From: Acidobacteriota bacterium
Lineage (GTDB): Bacteria > Acidobacteriota > UBA4820 > DSQY01
NCBI GenBank assembly: GCA_021787565.1
Contig: JAJYLT010000013.1
Span: 19,251 to 83,250 of the forward strand
Direction of reading: 5' to 3'
Length of the DNA: 64,000 bases
Shown: positions 33,492 through 41,069 of the stretch, piece by piece
How positions within the stretch are numbered: the stretch's first letter is position 1
Layout of the letters: each line of letters starts with the position of its first letter
Position numbers and translations under genes: made by a program
The notes under the pieces: generated by a model
Told to the model about the DNA's origin: nothing
Seen by the model: only the letters and a program-made list of their open reading frames with translations
The model's database searches: none

Positions 33492-34676
33492 TTACATCTT
33501 CGCGAGAATCGCGTCGGTCATCTGCTGGGTGGTGCAGGCACCATGCCCGAAGACCTTGGGGCCGCCGGGCACGCGCAGCATGTCGTAGGTGCGGACCTTG
33601 CCCTCCCTCACGACCTCGGCCACGGCGTTGCGGATGCGCTCGCCCTTCTCCTTCTCGCCCACGTGGTCGCAGAGCATGGCGCCCGAGAGGATCATGGCGA
33701 TGGGGTTCACGATGGAGGGAGAGAGCTTCTCGTACTTGGGCGCGCTGCCGTGGGTCGGCTCGAAGACGGCGTACTCGCGCCCGATGTTGCCGGAGCAGGC
33801 GAAGCCCAGGCCGCCCACGAGCCCCGCGAAGCCGTCCGACAGGATGTCGCCGAAGAGGTTTTCGCAGACGAAGACGCCGTACTCCTCGGGGTTCTTGGTG
33901 AGCCACATCATGATGGCGTCGATGTTCACGGACCGGAGGGCGATGCCCGGGTACTCCTTCGCGATGGCGCGCGCCTCCTCCTCGAACATGCCCGAGGTCT
34001 CGCGCAGCACGTTGGGCTTCTCCGCCACGGTCACGCTCTTGTAGCCGAAGCGCTTGGCGTACTCGAAGGCCTCGCGGATGACGCGCCGGGTGGCTTCCCT
34101 GGTCACGATGCGGGTGGAGATGGCCAGGTCTTCGCCCTTCACGGAAGCGAAGGTCTTGAACTTCCTGTGCGTGGTGAAGGCCTCGCGCACGTTCTGCGGC
34201 GGGTTGGTCCACTCCACCCCCGCGTAGGAGCCCTCGGTGCCCTGGCGGAAGATGACGGCGTCCACGACGGGCTCCTCGAAGCCGCCGTCGAGCTTCTTGC
34301 GGATGAAGTTCAGGGGATTGCCGGGGAAGGAGCGGATGGGGCGGACGCAGAGATCCAGGTCGAACTTCTGGCGCATGGTCACGATGGGGCTGTAGTAGAC
34401 GAGCCCCGTCCCCTTGAGCTGGGGGTCCAGCTCGGCGTCCGCGTCCCACTTGGGCTTGCTCGTGATGGCCCCGAAGAGGCCCAGCTTGTGCTGCTCCAGG
34501 AGCTTCACGGTGCGCTCCGGCAGCGGGTTGCCCTCTCGGCGCCAGAAGTCCCAGCCGATGTCGGCGTGGATATAGTCGGCGGGAAAACCGGCCTTCCCAA
34601 GGACGCGCTCGGCCTCGGGGAGGACGATCTTTCCGATGCCGTCTCCCGGCATGGACACGACGGTGTAGTGGCTCAT
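33492..34676 (-). CDS. Isocitrate/isopropylmalate dehydrogenase family protein
   Basis: 394 residues from ATG 34676 (MSHYTVVSMPGDGIGKIV). Beta-decarboxylating dehydrogenase fold: substrate loop with IVTMRQKFDLDLCVRPIRSF, metal-binding region NIDAIMMWL and FVCENLFGDILSDGFAGLVG, and nucleotide-loop region FEPTHGSAPKY followed by NPIAMILSGAMLCDH. The signature is that of the family; discrimination between isocitrate, isopropylmalate and homoisocitrate is not safe by eye. Together with the aconitase-like enzymes it would oxidise a hydroxy-tricarboxylate to a 2-oxo acid. The accessory patch 28.9-33.4 kb separates it from them. Confidence 0.85.
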   Translation of the reverse strand: MSHYTVVSMPGDGIGKIVLPEAERVLGKAGFPADYIHADIGWDFWRREGNPLPERTVKLLEQHKLGLFGAITSKPKWDADAELDPQLKGTGLVYYSPIVTMRQKFDLDLCVRPIRSFPGNPLNFIRKKLDGGFEEPVVDAVIFRQGTEGSYAGVEWTNPPQNVREAFTTHRKFKTFASVKGEDLAISTRIVTREATRRVIREAFEYAKRFGYKSVTVAEKPNVLRETSGMFEEEARAIAKEYPGIALRSVNIDAIMMWLTKNPEEYGVFVCENLFGDILSDGFAGLVGGLGFACSGNIGREYAVFEPTHGSAPKYEKLSPSIVNPIAMILSGAMLCDHVGEKEKGERIRNAVAEVVREGKVRTYDMLRVPGGPKVFGHGACTTQQMTDAILAKM

Positions 34677-34680
34677 GCTT

Positions 34681-34921
34681 TCAACTCCTCTTCCTAATCG
34701 GGGGTGACCCTTTGCCAGACGAGCGGAGCTTCGCTTCCAACGCCCTGGCATCCAGCCGGTCTTGAGGACGATTGGCGTACCGCTTGCACGCGATGAGGTC
34801 TTCCAGCCCCAAAGGTGAAACGCGGCTTATTGTGAAATGCGACGGCGAGCCCCCCCACCACCAGATACCGCACACCTTGGGCGTTTAATGCGGCAAAAAG
34901 ATCTCTGTAATCTCGGCTCAT
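34681..34921 (-). pseudogene. Broken nucleotidyltransferase (AbiEii/MNT-like toxin)
   Basis: The frame starting at ATG 34921 gives MSRDYRDLFAALNAQGVRYL then VVGGLAVAFHNKPRFT, the usual N-terminus of these toxins. It then runs out of frame; another frame resumes with SPLGLEDLIACKRYANRPQDRLDARALE, the usual C-terminus. The DxD catalytic strand and about 100 residues between them are missing, so the gene carries both a deletion and a frameshift. Confidence 0.78.
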
Positions 34922-35084
34922 CGGTTACGCCCTTCATGGCTAGATAATCCAGGGTCAAGCCCCATACCATCGCCACTTTTTCATCCGGGGTGAACTGCTC
35001 CCACCAGTCGTCGTCGAGGCGCTCCGCCTCCTCCCAGGAGTGGGCGATGCGGAGGGTGACCTTCCGCTTTTTCTCCTCCGCCAC
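34827..35084 (-). CDS. Small partner protein of the broken nucleotidyltransferase
   Basis: About 85 residues from GTG 35084 (AEEKKRKVTLRIAHSWEEAE, then DDDWWEQFTPDEKVAMVWGL). Short acidic proteins with this SWEEAE...W..LTPDE pattern are commonly encoded just before nucleotidyltransferase toxins. The coding end overlaps the toxin remnant in another frame, and the last 15 or so residues are read from toxin sequence. Probably a relic antitoxin or accessory protein. An upstream in-frame ATG at 35120 is possible but lacks a better ribosome site. Confidence 0.5.
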   Translation of the reverse strand: MAEEKKRKVTLRIAHSWEEAERLDDDWWEQFTPDEKVAMVWGLTLDYLAMKGVTDEPRLQRSFCRIKRPRCAVSGGGGARRRISQ

Positions 35085-35226
35085 GGCGGCCTCCCGTCCC
35101 CCTGGAAGGGGGTTCAACAAGGCTAATTTTATGATTTTCCTGCCTGTTCGGTCAAGGCTGTGGACCGAATCGCCGCCCCTTAATCCCGGCTTCGGCTGCC
35201 CAGCCTCCTCGCCGCCTCCGCTGTCA

Positions 35227-35697
35227 TCAGGGCGAGACGCTGCAGCGCTCGATGACCACGTCCTTCAGAGGGCGGTCTCCAGGACCCTTGGCGCACGTGC
35301 CGATGGCGTCCACCACCTCCATCCCGGCTTCCACTTCGCCGAAGATGGTGTGCTTGTCGTTGAGCCATGCGGTGGGGGCCAGCGTGATGAAGAACTGGCT
35401 GCCGTTGGTGTTCGGCCCCGCGTTGGCCATGGCGAGGATGCCCTTCTTGGTGAAGGCCAGGCCGTTGCGGACCTCGTCCTCGAAGTTCTTTCCCCAGATG
35501 GATTTGCCGCCGCGGCCCGTCCCGGTAGGGTCGCCCCCCTGGATCATGAAGCCGTCGATGACCCGGTGGAAGATGACGCCGTCGTATTGGCCGCCCTTGG
35601 CCAGGCTCGCGAAGTTCTCGCAGGCCTTGGGAGCCTTGTCGTCATAGAGTTTCAACGCGATGTCGCCGTGGTTCGTGTGGAGCGTGACGGTGGCCAT
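35227..35697 (-). CDS. Peptidyl-prolyl cis-trans isomerase, cyclophilin type
   Basis: 156 residues covering a minimal cytoplasmic cyclophilin. Seen: VIFHRVIDGFMIQGGDPTGTG with catalytic Arg, FEDEVRNGLAFTKKGILAMA, NTNGSQFFITLAP and LNDKHTIFGEVEAGMEVVD. No signal peptide. It catalyses proline isomerisation during folding. It lies 87 nt downstream of the Ehr-type operon on the same strand and may be read from it. GGAGG is just upstream of the ATG. Confidence 0.95.
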   Translation of the reverse strand: MATVTLHTNHGDIALKLYDDKAPKACENFASLAKGGQYDGVIFHRVIDGFMIQGGDPTGTGRGGKSIWGKNFEDEVRNGLAFTKKGILAMANAGPNTNGSQFFITLAPTAWLNDKHTIFGEVEAGMEVVDAIGTCAKGPGDRPLKDVVIERCSVSP

Positions 35698-35784
35698 GGG
35701 GGCCTCCTTTCCTCACCAAGGCTACCACGCCGGCGCCCGAAGGGAAGGGGCGGGATCGGGAAACAGCGCCTCTCGCCCCAGGCG

Positions 35785-36540
35785 TCACCCCTTCCGGGTC
35801 CCGATCAAGCGCAGGAGGCCATCCAGAAGGGTGAAGGGATGCGGCGGGCAGCCCGGGATGAAGAGATCCACGGGGATGTCCGCGGGCATGCCGGTCACCG
35901 CAGGGCTTCCCTCGAAGGCCCCTCCGGATAGGGCGCAGGCCCCCACGAGGATCACGAGCTTCGGCTCGGGGATGGCGGCGTAGGTCCGCCGGAGCGCCTC
36001 CTCCATGTTCCTGGTGACGGGGCCGGTGACGACCATCCCGTCGGCGTGCCGGGGGGAGGCCACGAACTGAACGCCGAAGCGCCCGAGATCATAATCCACG
36101 TTGGAGGTGGCGTTCAGCTCGGCCTCGCATCCGCCGCACCCTCCGGCGCTGACCTGCCTCAGCTTGAGCGAACGGCCGAAGAGGCGCCGGAGCCGGCGGC
36201 CTAGGACTTCGACCGCGGGGCGGGCCTCACCGTAGACCACGAGGCTTTCTCGCGTCGAGGCGGCCAGGGCATAGTCTCGCGTGAACTGGACGGCTCCCGA
36301 AGGACATGCCTCCGCGCACTGCGGGCAGAAGAGGCACCGGCCGAGGTCCAGCCGAGGCGACCCTTCCAGGACCAGCGCTCCGGTGGGACAGGCATCGGCG
36401 CAGGACGAGCACCCCGGCTCGCAGCGGGAGGGGTCCAGCGCGGGCAGGCCGCGAAAGCGCTCCGGCAGGGGGTTCTCCCTGGGCGGGAAGGGCCTGGTCC
36501 GGCGGCCCAGGCGCCAGCGCGTCTTCAGCGTCCTGATCAT
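35785..36540 (-). CDS. Ehr complex small subunit with fused ferredoxin domain (HyfH-HyfI/NuoI-NuoB-like)
   Basis: 251 residues. N-terminal two-[4Fe-4S] ferredoxin: CEPGCSSCADACP and CLFCPQCAEACP (residues about 41-80). C-terminal small-subunit domain (about 120-250) with GGCGGCEAELNA, VTGPVTRNMEEAL, LVGACALSGG and PGCPPHPFTLL, giving the four Cys of the proximal cluster. The start ATG overlaps the large-subunit stop. Peripheral arm of a membrane complex related to group 4 hydrogenases. Ferredoxin and small subunit are usually separate proteins, so this is a fusion. Confidence 0.87.
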   Translation of the reverse strand: MIRTLKTRWRLGRRTRPFPPRENPLPERFRGLPALDPSRCEPGCSSCADACPTGALVLEGSPRLDLGRCLFCPQCAEACPSGAVQFTRDYALAASTRESLVVYGEARPAVEVLGRRLRRLFGRSLKLRQVSAGGCGGCEAELNATSNVDYDLGRFGVQFVASPRHADGMVVTGPVTRNMEEALRRTYAAIPEPKLVILVGACALSGGAFEGSPAVTGMPADIPVDLFIPGCPPHPFTLLDGLLRLIGTRKG

Positions 36541-38033
36541 TGGTCGTGCCCCGCGTAGGAGAGATTGAAGCTCTTGTTGCAGAGCGGGAAATCGGAAATG
36601 GCCTGGTCCCGAAGGGCCATCGCGAGGCCCATCCAGTTATGAAAGGAGGGATCCACGGCCTCGTAGGACGCCATTTCGCCCGAGGCGCCCGTCACGGCGA
36701 CGTGGGCGATCTCTCCGCGCCAGCCCTCCACTAGGGCCGCGGCGACGTGGCCGGACCGCGCCTTCTTGGCGGGTACGCCGACCGCCCCCTGGGGGAGAGC
36801 CCGAAGGTGCCCCTCCAGGAACTCGAAGGACTGCCTCATCTCCAGGAACCTGACCACGGCGCGGGCGTAGACGTCGCCGGAGGCAAGCGTCTGGGGGGGG
36901 ATTTGCGCGAACCGGTAGAACCCCGCCGGGTGATCCCGCCGAGCATCGCGGTCACACCCGCTCGCCCTGCCCGCCACGCCCACGAGCCCCAGGGCCTCGG
37001 CCACCTCGCGGCCGACGGCGCCGGTCCCCTGAAAGCGCTCCTGAACCGGCGAGGCATCGAAGAGAAGCCCCGCGGCCTCCTCGATGCTTCGCCAGGTCCG
37101 GGACAGGCTCCCGGCCACCTCCTCGGCCAGGGCAGCCGGGGCATCGAAGCGCACGCCGCCCGGAACCACGAGGCCCCGGCCCATGCGGCTGCCGCACAGG
37201 CGCTGGGTGAGGTTCAGGCAATCGCCCCGCAGTCCCCCCAGGTAGGAGGCCGAAGGCAGGAAGCCCACGTCGCCCGCCAGGGCCCCCAGGTCGCCTGTAT
37301 GATTGGCCAGACGTTCGAGCTCGAGAGCCACCGCCCGGAGAGCCTGGGACCTCGGAGGCACCAGGATCGCTCCCAGGGCCTCTTCGATCATGGCCCACGC
37401 CACCGCGTGGCCCACCGCCGTATCGCCCGCCAGGGATTCCGCCAGCACGGCGCGCCGTGCCGGCGGGGCGCCCGCCATGAGGCCGCGCCAGCCGCGGTGC
37501 TGGAAGCCGAGCTGGATCTCCAGGTGGAAGACCTTCTCGCCGTGGCACTGGAAGCGAAAGTGGCCTGGCTCGATGATCCCCGCGTGGACGGGCCCCACGG
37601 CCACCTCGTGGAGCTCGGCGCCCTCCATGGCGAAGTAGGGATAGGAGGCCGGGATCGTCTGACCATCGGGAAGCCGGGGAAAGCGCAACGGCTTGAGCCA
37701 GGGGTGGCCTTCGGGCAGGAGGCCACGGGATTCCCACAGATCCCGCTCGAAAGCCTGGGCCTGGGGCCACTCCGGTGTGAAGGCCGGGTACGCGGAGGCC
37801 CCCTCCAGGTCGCCCGCCCCCAGGAGGAGGGTCCCCCGGTGGTCCTGGGCAAGGACCGCCAACAGCTCCCTCCCACTCCCCCGGGGTTGCGCGAGGGGCA
37901 GGAGCGCCACGAGTCGGGCGCCTTCGAAGGCCGCCTCAAGGACGCGGTCACGGAAGAGCCGGACGGGCCAGACGGGCACCTCCTCCAGGCGGGCGGCCGC
38001 CCCGTTGGCGAGGGGCATGAGGGCGCGGCTCAT
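36537..38033 (-). CDS. Ehr complex large subunit, lacking the NiFe-site cysteines
   Basis: 498 residues; homologous to HycE/HyfG and NuoCD. The NuoC-like part is at the N-terminus and the 49-kDa/large-subunit fold follows (FHLEIQLGFQHRGWRG). Where hydrogenases have RxCGxCxxxH, this protein has AESLAGDTAVGHA. The C-terminal DPCxxC motif is replaced by SDFPLCNKSFNLSYAGHD. All paired Ni ligands are thus missing, so it should not be a hydrogenase. It fits the energy-converting hydrogenase-related (Ehr) complexes. ATG 38033 overlaps the stop of the upstream antiporter-like gene. Confidence 0.87.
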   Translation of the reverse strand: MSRALMPLANGAAARLEEVPVWPVRLFRDRVLEAAFEGARLVALLPLAQPRGSGRELLAVLAQDHRGTLLLGAGDLEGASAYPAFTPEWPQAQAFERDLWESRGLLPEGHPWLKPLRFPRLPDGQTIPASYPYFAMEGAELHEVAVGPVHAGIIEPGHFRFQCHGEKVFHLEIQLGFQHRGWRGLMAGAPPARRAVLAESLAGDTAVGHAVAWAMIEEALGAILVPPRSQALRAVALELERLANHTGDLGALAGDVGFLPSASYLGGLRGDCLNLTQRLCGSRMGRGLVVPGGVRFDAPAALAEEVAGSLSRTWRSIEEAAGLLFDASPVQERFQGTGAVGREVAEALGLVGVAGRASGCDRDARRDHPAGFYRFAQIPPQTLASGDVYARAVVRFLEMRQSFEFLEGHLRALPQGAVGVPAKKARSGHVAAALVEGWRGEIAHVAVTGASGEMASYEAVDPSFHNWMGLAMALRDQAISDFPLCNKSFNLSYAGHDQ

Positions 38034-39472
38034 GGATGCCCTCCCGACACGAGGACCGCCCCAGCCTTCAGAAGGACCATGAGGCCCCGCGGAATCCAGA
38101 GGCCCAATCCCAGGGAGGCCAGCCCCAGCAACGCGGCCGGCGCTCCCAGGAGCCAGGAGTTCCTCGCCGAGAGGGATTCGCCCCGCGCTCCGCCGGGCCT
38201 GCCGAAGACCATGGGCAGGACCACGGCCCCCATGGCCGTGAAGGCCGCCACCAGGAGCGCCAGGTACAAGACGGCGAGCACCGCGTGGCCGGCCGAAAAG
38301 GCCGCCGACAGGATCGTGAATTCGCTCACGAAGAGGCCAAAAGGCGGGGTTCCCGTGATCGCGAAGAAACCCGCCGCGAAGAGGGCGGCGGCCAGCGGCG
38401 AACGTCCGAGCAGGCCCCGGACCTCCGCCGCGGACTTGGTACCGGTGACGAGGAAGATGAGGCCCGCCGCGAAGAACAGCAGCCCCTTGGCGAGCGAGTG
38501 GTTCAGCGCGTGAAGGAGGGCGCCGAAGATGCCCTGGGCCGAACCGAGCCCCACGCCGACGGCCAGGATCCCCATGTGCTCCACGCTCGAATAGGCCAGC
38601 AGGCGCTTGTAGTCGGGCTGGCGGATGAGGAAGGCCGTCCCCGTCGCCATGGACAGAAAGCCGAAGGCGAGGAGCGGCTTCTGGACGAAGGAGGCCAGGC
38701 CCGCCGCGTTCATCACCTCCAGGGCGCGCAGGATGCCCAGGAAGGCGCAGTTCAGGAGGGCACCGGAGAGGAGGGCCGACACGGGCGGCGGCGCCTCGGC
38801 GTGGGCATCCGGCAGCCAGGTGTGCATGGGGGCAAGCCCCATCTTGGTCCCGTACCCCACCAGGAGGAAGAGGAAGCCGACCTTCAGCCAGGGTGCGGAC
38901 ATCAGGGGCGCCTGGGCCACGAGGTCGGCCACCAGCAGCGACCCGGGACCCTCGGCGGGCAGGGCGAGGGCCAGGAAAAAGGTCCCGGCCAGGGCCAGGG
39001 CGATGCCCACCGAGCAGAGGATCAGGTACTTCCACGCCGCCTCGAGGCTCTTTTCGGACCGGTCGAAGTAGACCAGCGGGGCGCTGGAGAGGGTCGTGGC
39101 CTCCAGGGCCACCCAGAAGAGCCCCAGGTGCTGGCTGAGCGTCGCCAGGGTCATGGAGCCCAAGAAGAACAGGAGGACCGGAACGTAGTGCCGCTTGCGG
39201 GGGTGGCGGTGCAGGGCCATGTACCCGAAGGTGTAGAGGGAGGCCGCGGCGAAGAGGAGCGTCGTCACGCCCAGGAAGAGCTTCCCCAGCGGATCGAGCG
39301 CGAGGGCGCCTCCCCATTCGGGGGCGGGGCCTCTCCACATGGCCGCCCCGGCCAGCAGGACCTGCAGCAGGCTCGCGCCCACGAGCACCGCCCGGCGGGC
39401 GGTGCGCCTGGGCAGGCTCCAGGCCAATGCGCCCAGGAGAATCGGGCAGAGCACGAGGGCCGTCAGGATCAT
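38030..39472 (-). CDS. Antiporter-like membrane subunit (HyfF/NuoN-Mrp type)
   Basis: 480 residues with about 14 transmembrane helices. Conserved proton-channel features: W-E pair in LFWVALEATTLSSAPLVYF, Lys in GYGTKMGLAPMHTWLPDAHAEAP, and H/K in KRLLAYSSVEHMG and LLHALNHSLAKGLLF. It is part of the proton- or sodium-pumping arm of the Ehr complex in the inner membrane. Overlaps both neighbours by ATGA. Confidence 0.92.
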   Translation of the reverse strand: MILTALVLCPILLGALAWSLPRRTARRAVLVGASLLQVLLAGAAMWRGPAPEWGGALALDPLGKLFLGVTTLLFAAASLYTFGYMALHRHPRKRHYVPVLLFFLGSMTLATLSQHLGLFWVALEATTLSSAPLVYFDRSEKSLEAAWKYLILCSVGIALALAGTFFLALALPAEGPGSLLVADLVAQAPLMSAPWLKVGFLFLLVGYGTKMGLAPMHTWLPDAHAEAPPPVSALLSGALLNCAFLGILRALEVMNAAGLASFVQKPLLAFGFLSMATGTAFLIRQPDYKRLLAYSSVEHMGILAVGVGLGSAQGIFGALLHALNHSLAKGLLFFAAGLIFLVTGTKSAAEVRGLLGRSPLAAALFAAGFFAITGTPPFGLFVSEFTILSAAFSAGHAVLAVLYLALLVAAFTAMGAVVLPMVFGRPGGARGESLSARNSWLLGAPAALLGLASLGLGLWIPRGLMVLLKAGAVLVSGGHP

Positions 39473-40146
39473 GCCCCCTCCTCCATCCCTTCCTCCCGAT
39501 CCGCCGCCTCCTTGAGCGCCGTGAGGGCCCTCACGTCGATGTGATCGAAGGTCCTATGAATGTTGTAGACGACGATCCCCATGACGAAGGTGCCCGCGAA
39601 GACGTCCAGGAGGATGCCCATCTCCACCAACAGCGGCATGTGCCTCAGGAGGCTCAGGCCGAAGAGGAAGATGCCGTTTTCCAGAACCAGGTAGCCCGCC
39701 ACCTGGGCCAGCGCCGTGCCCCTGGAGACCAGGATCAGGAGGCCCGTGAACATGGTGGCGAAGGCCGCCGCGCCGAGCAGGATCCCGGACCGCTGCGTGG
39801 CTTCGGGAAGTCGCGAGGCCAGAGCAAAAGAGAGGGCCACCCCCGCGGCGGCGAGGAGGAGGCTGACTCCGTAGGGAACCAGCGGTTCCTGCTCCTTCAC
39901 CGCGTGGGTCCGCTCCGAGGCGCGCCCGAGGAAGTAGGGGATGAGGAGCCCCTTGAGCAGGAGCGTGCCCGAGGCCACGGCCCACGCGTGAGGGTTGCCG
40001 GGGCCGTCCAGGACCAGGGCGAGGGCCGCGACGGCCGCCGCCTGGAGCGCGAAGGCGCGGATCAGGACGGCCAGGCGGCTCGATGCCGCGAGGCTCACGT
40101 CCAGCAGGAGCACGGTCACGAGGAGGAGTTGGGCGAATCCGCTCAC
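39469..40146 (-). CDS. HyfE/NuoK-like membrane subunit
   Basis: 225 residues from GTG 40146, chosen because it overlaps the stop of the HyfC-like gene (GTGA). Six or seven transmembrane helices; the C-terminal half has the NuoK-type stretch ALAQVAGYLVLENGIFLFG with a membrane Glu, then LLVEMGILLDVFAGTFVMGI with a second. Ends in an acidic tail. Core of the proton path of the Ehr complex. Confidence 0.88.
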   Translation of the reverse strand: MSGFAQLLLVTVLLLDVSLAASSRLAVLIRAFALQAAAVAALALVLDGPGNPHAWAVASGTLLLKGLLIPYFLGRASERTHAVKEQEPLVPYGVSLLLAAAGVALSFALASRLPEATQRSGILLGAAAFATMFTGLLILVSRGTALAQVAGYLVLENGIFLFGLSLLRHMPLLVEMGILLDVFAGTFVMGIVVYNIHRTFDHIDVRALTALKEAADREEGMEEGA

Positions 40147-41069
40147 GGGCGCCCTCCCGCGAAGAGGACCAGGCAGCCGAGGCCGGCCAGAACACCAGCG
40201 AGGGCCAGGAAGCGGGGCACCTTGGCCAGCTTGAGGCGCGCCGTCAGGCTCTCGACGAGACCCACGCTCACCGCCACGAGGGCCATGCCGGCGGCGTACA
40301 GACCCGCGGAGGCCCACGCGGGAAGGCCCGCGGGGATCCAGACCGACACCAGAAGGGAGGCAAAGATCCAGAGCTTGAGGGAGGCGCCGTACAGGATGGC
40401 CGCGAAGGTGGGACCCGAATGGTCCAGCACCATCACCTCGTGGATCATGGTGAGTTCCAGGTGGGTGGCCGGATCGTCCACGGGAATGCGGCTGTTCTCC
40501 GCGAGCAGGAGGAGGAAGAGGGCGGCCGTGAAGAGGCCGAGCGCCGGCGCCTGCCGCGCCAGGCCGGCCGTGCTCCCGCCGCCCAGGAGCCCCCCCAGGG
40601 AAAGGTCGTGCCGCGCCCACGCCAGGCCGCCCAGGGCCAGGAAGAGGGCGGGTTCCGAGAGAGCGGAGAAGGCCGCCTCGCGGCTGGCGCCCATCCCTTC
40701 GAAGGCCGACCCCGTGTCCATGGCCGCGGCCAGGGTTCCGAAGCGCCCCAGCGCCAGGAGGTAGGCGAGGAGCAGGAGGTCCCCGGGGAAGGAGAGCACG
40801 GGCGGAAGAGGGCCCGCCGGCAGGAGGAAGAGCGCGGCGGCCGTGGAGGCCAGCACCGCCACGGGCGCCAGGCGGAAGAGGAGCGTCGCGGTGGTGCTGA
40901 GGACCTCCCCTTTACCCAAGAGGCGCGCCAGGTCGCGGTAGGGCTGGAGCAGCGGCGCGCCGCGGCGCGCCCCCATCATGGCCTTGACCCTTCCGATGAG
41001 CCCGAGCAAGAGGGGGGCCAGCACGAGAGCCGAAATGGGCGCCAGCAACCGCGGGACGACCGGGTTCAT
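40143..41069 (-). CDS. HyfC/HycD-like membrane subunit (NuoH family)
   Basis: 308 residues, eight or so transmembrane helices. Diagnostic: RRGAPLLQPYRDLARLLGKG near residue 40 and LAENSRIPVDDPATHLELTM near 200, the quinone/junction loop of NuoH-like proteins, followed by HEVMVLDHSGP. It connects the soluble and membrane arms. ATGA overlap with the HyfB-like gene upstream. Confidence 0.92.
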   Translation of the reverse strand: MNPVVPRLLAPISALVLAPLLLGLIGRVKAMMGARRGAPLLQPYRDLARLLGKGEVLSTTATLLFRLAPVAVLASTAAALFLLPAGPLPPVLSFPGDLLLLAYLLALGRFGTLAAAMDTGSAFEGMGASREAAFSALSEPALFLALGGLAWARHDLSLGGLLGGGSTAGLARQAPALGLFTAALFLLLLAENSRIPVDDPATHLELTMIHEVMVLDHSGPTFAAILYGASLKLWIFASLLVSVWIPAGLPAWASAGLYAAGMALVAVSVGLVESLTARLKLAKVPRFLALAGVLAGLGCLVLFAGGRP

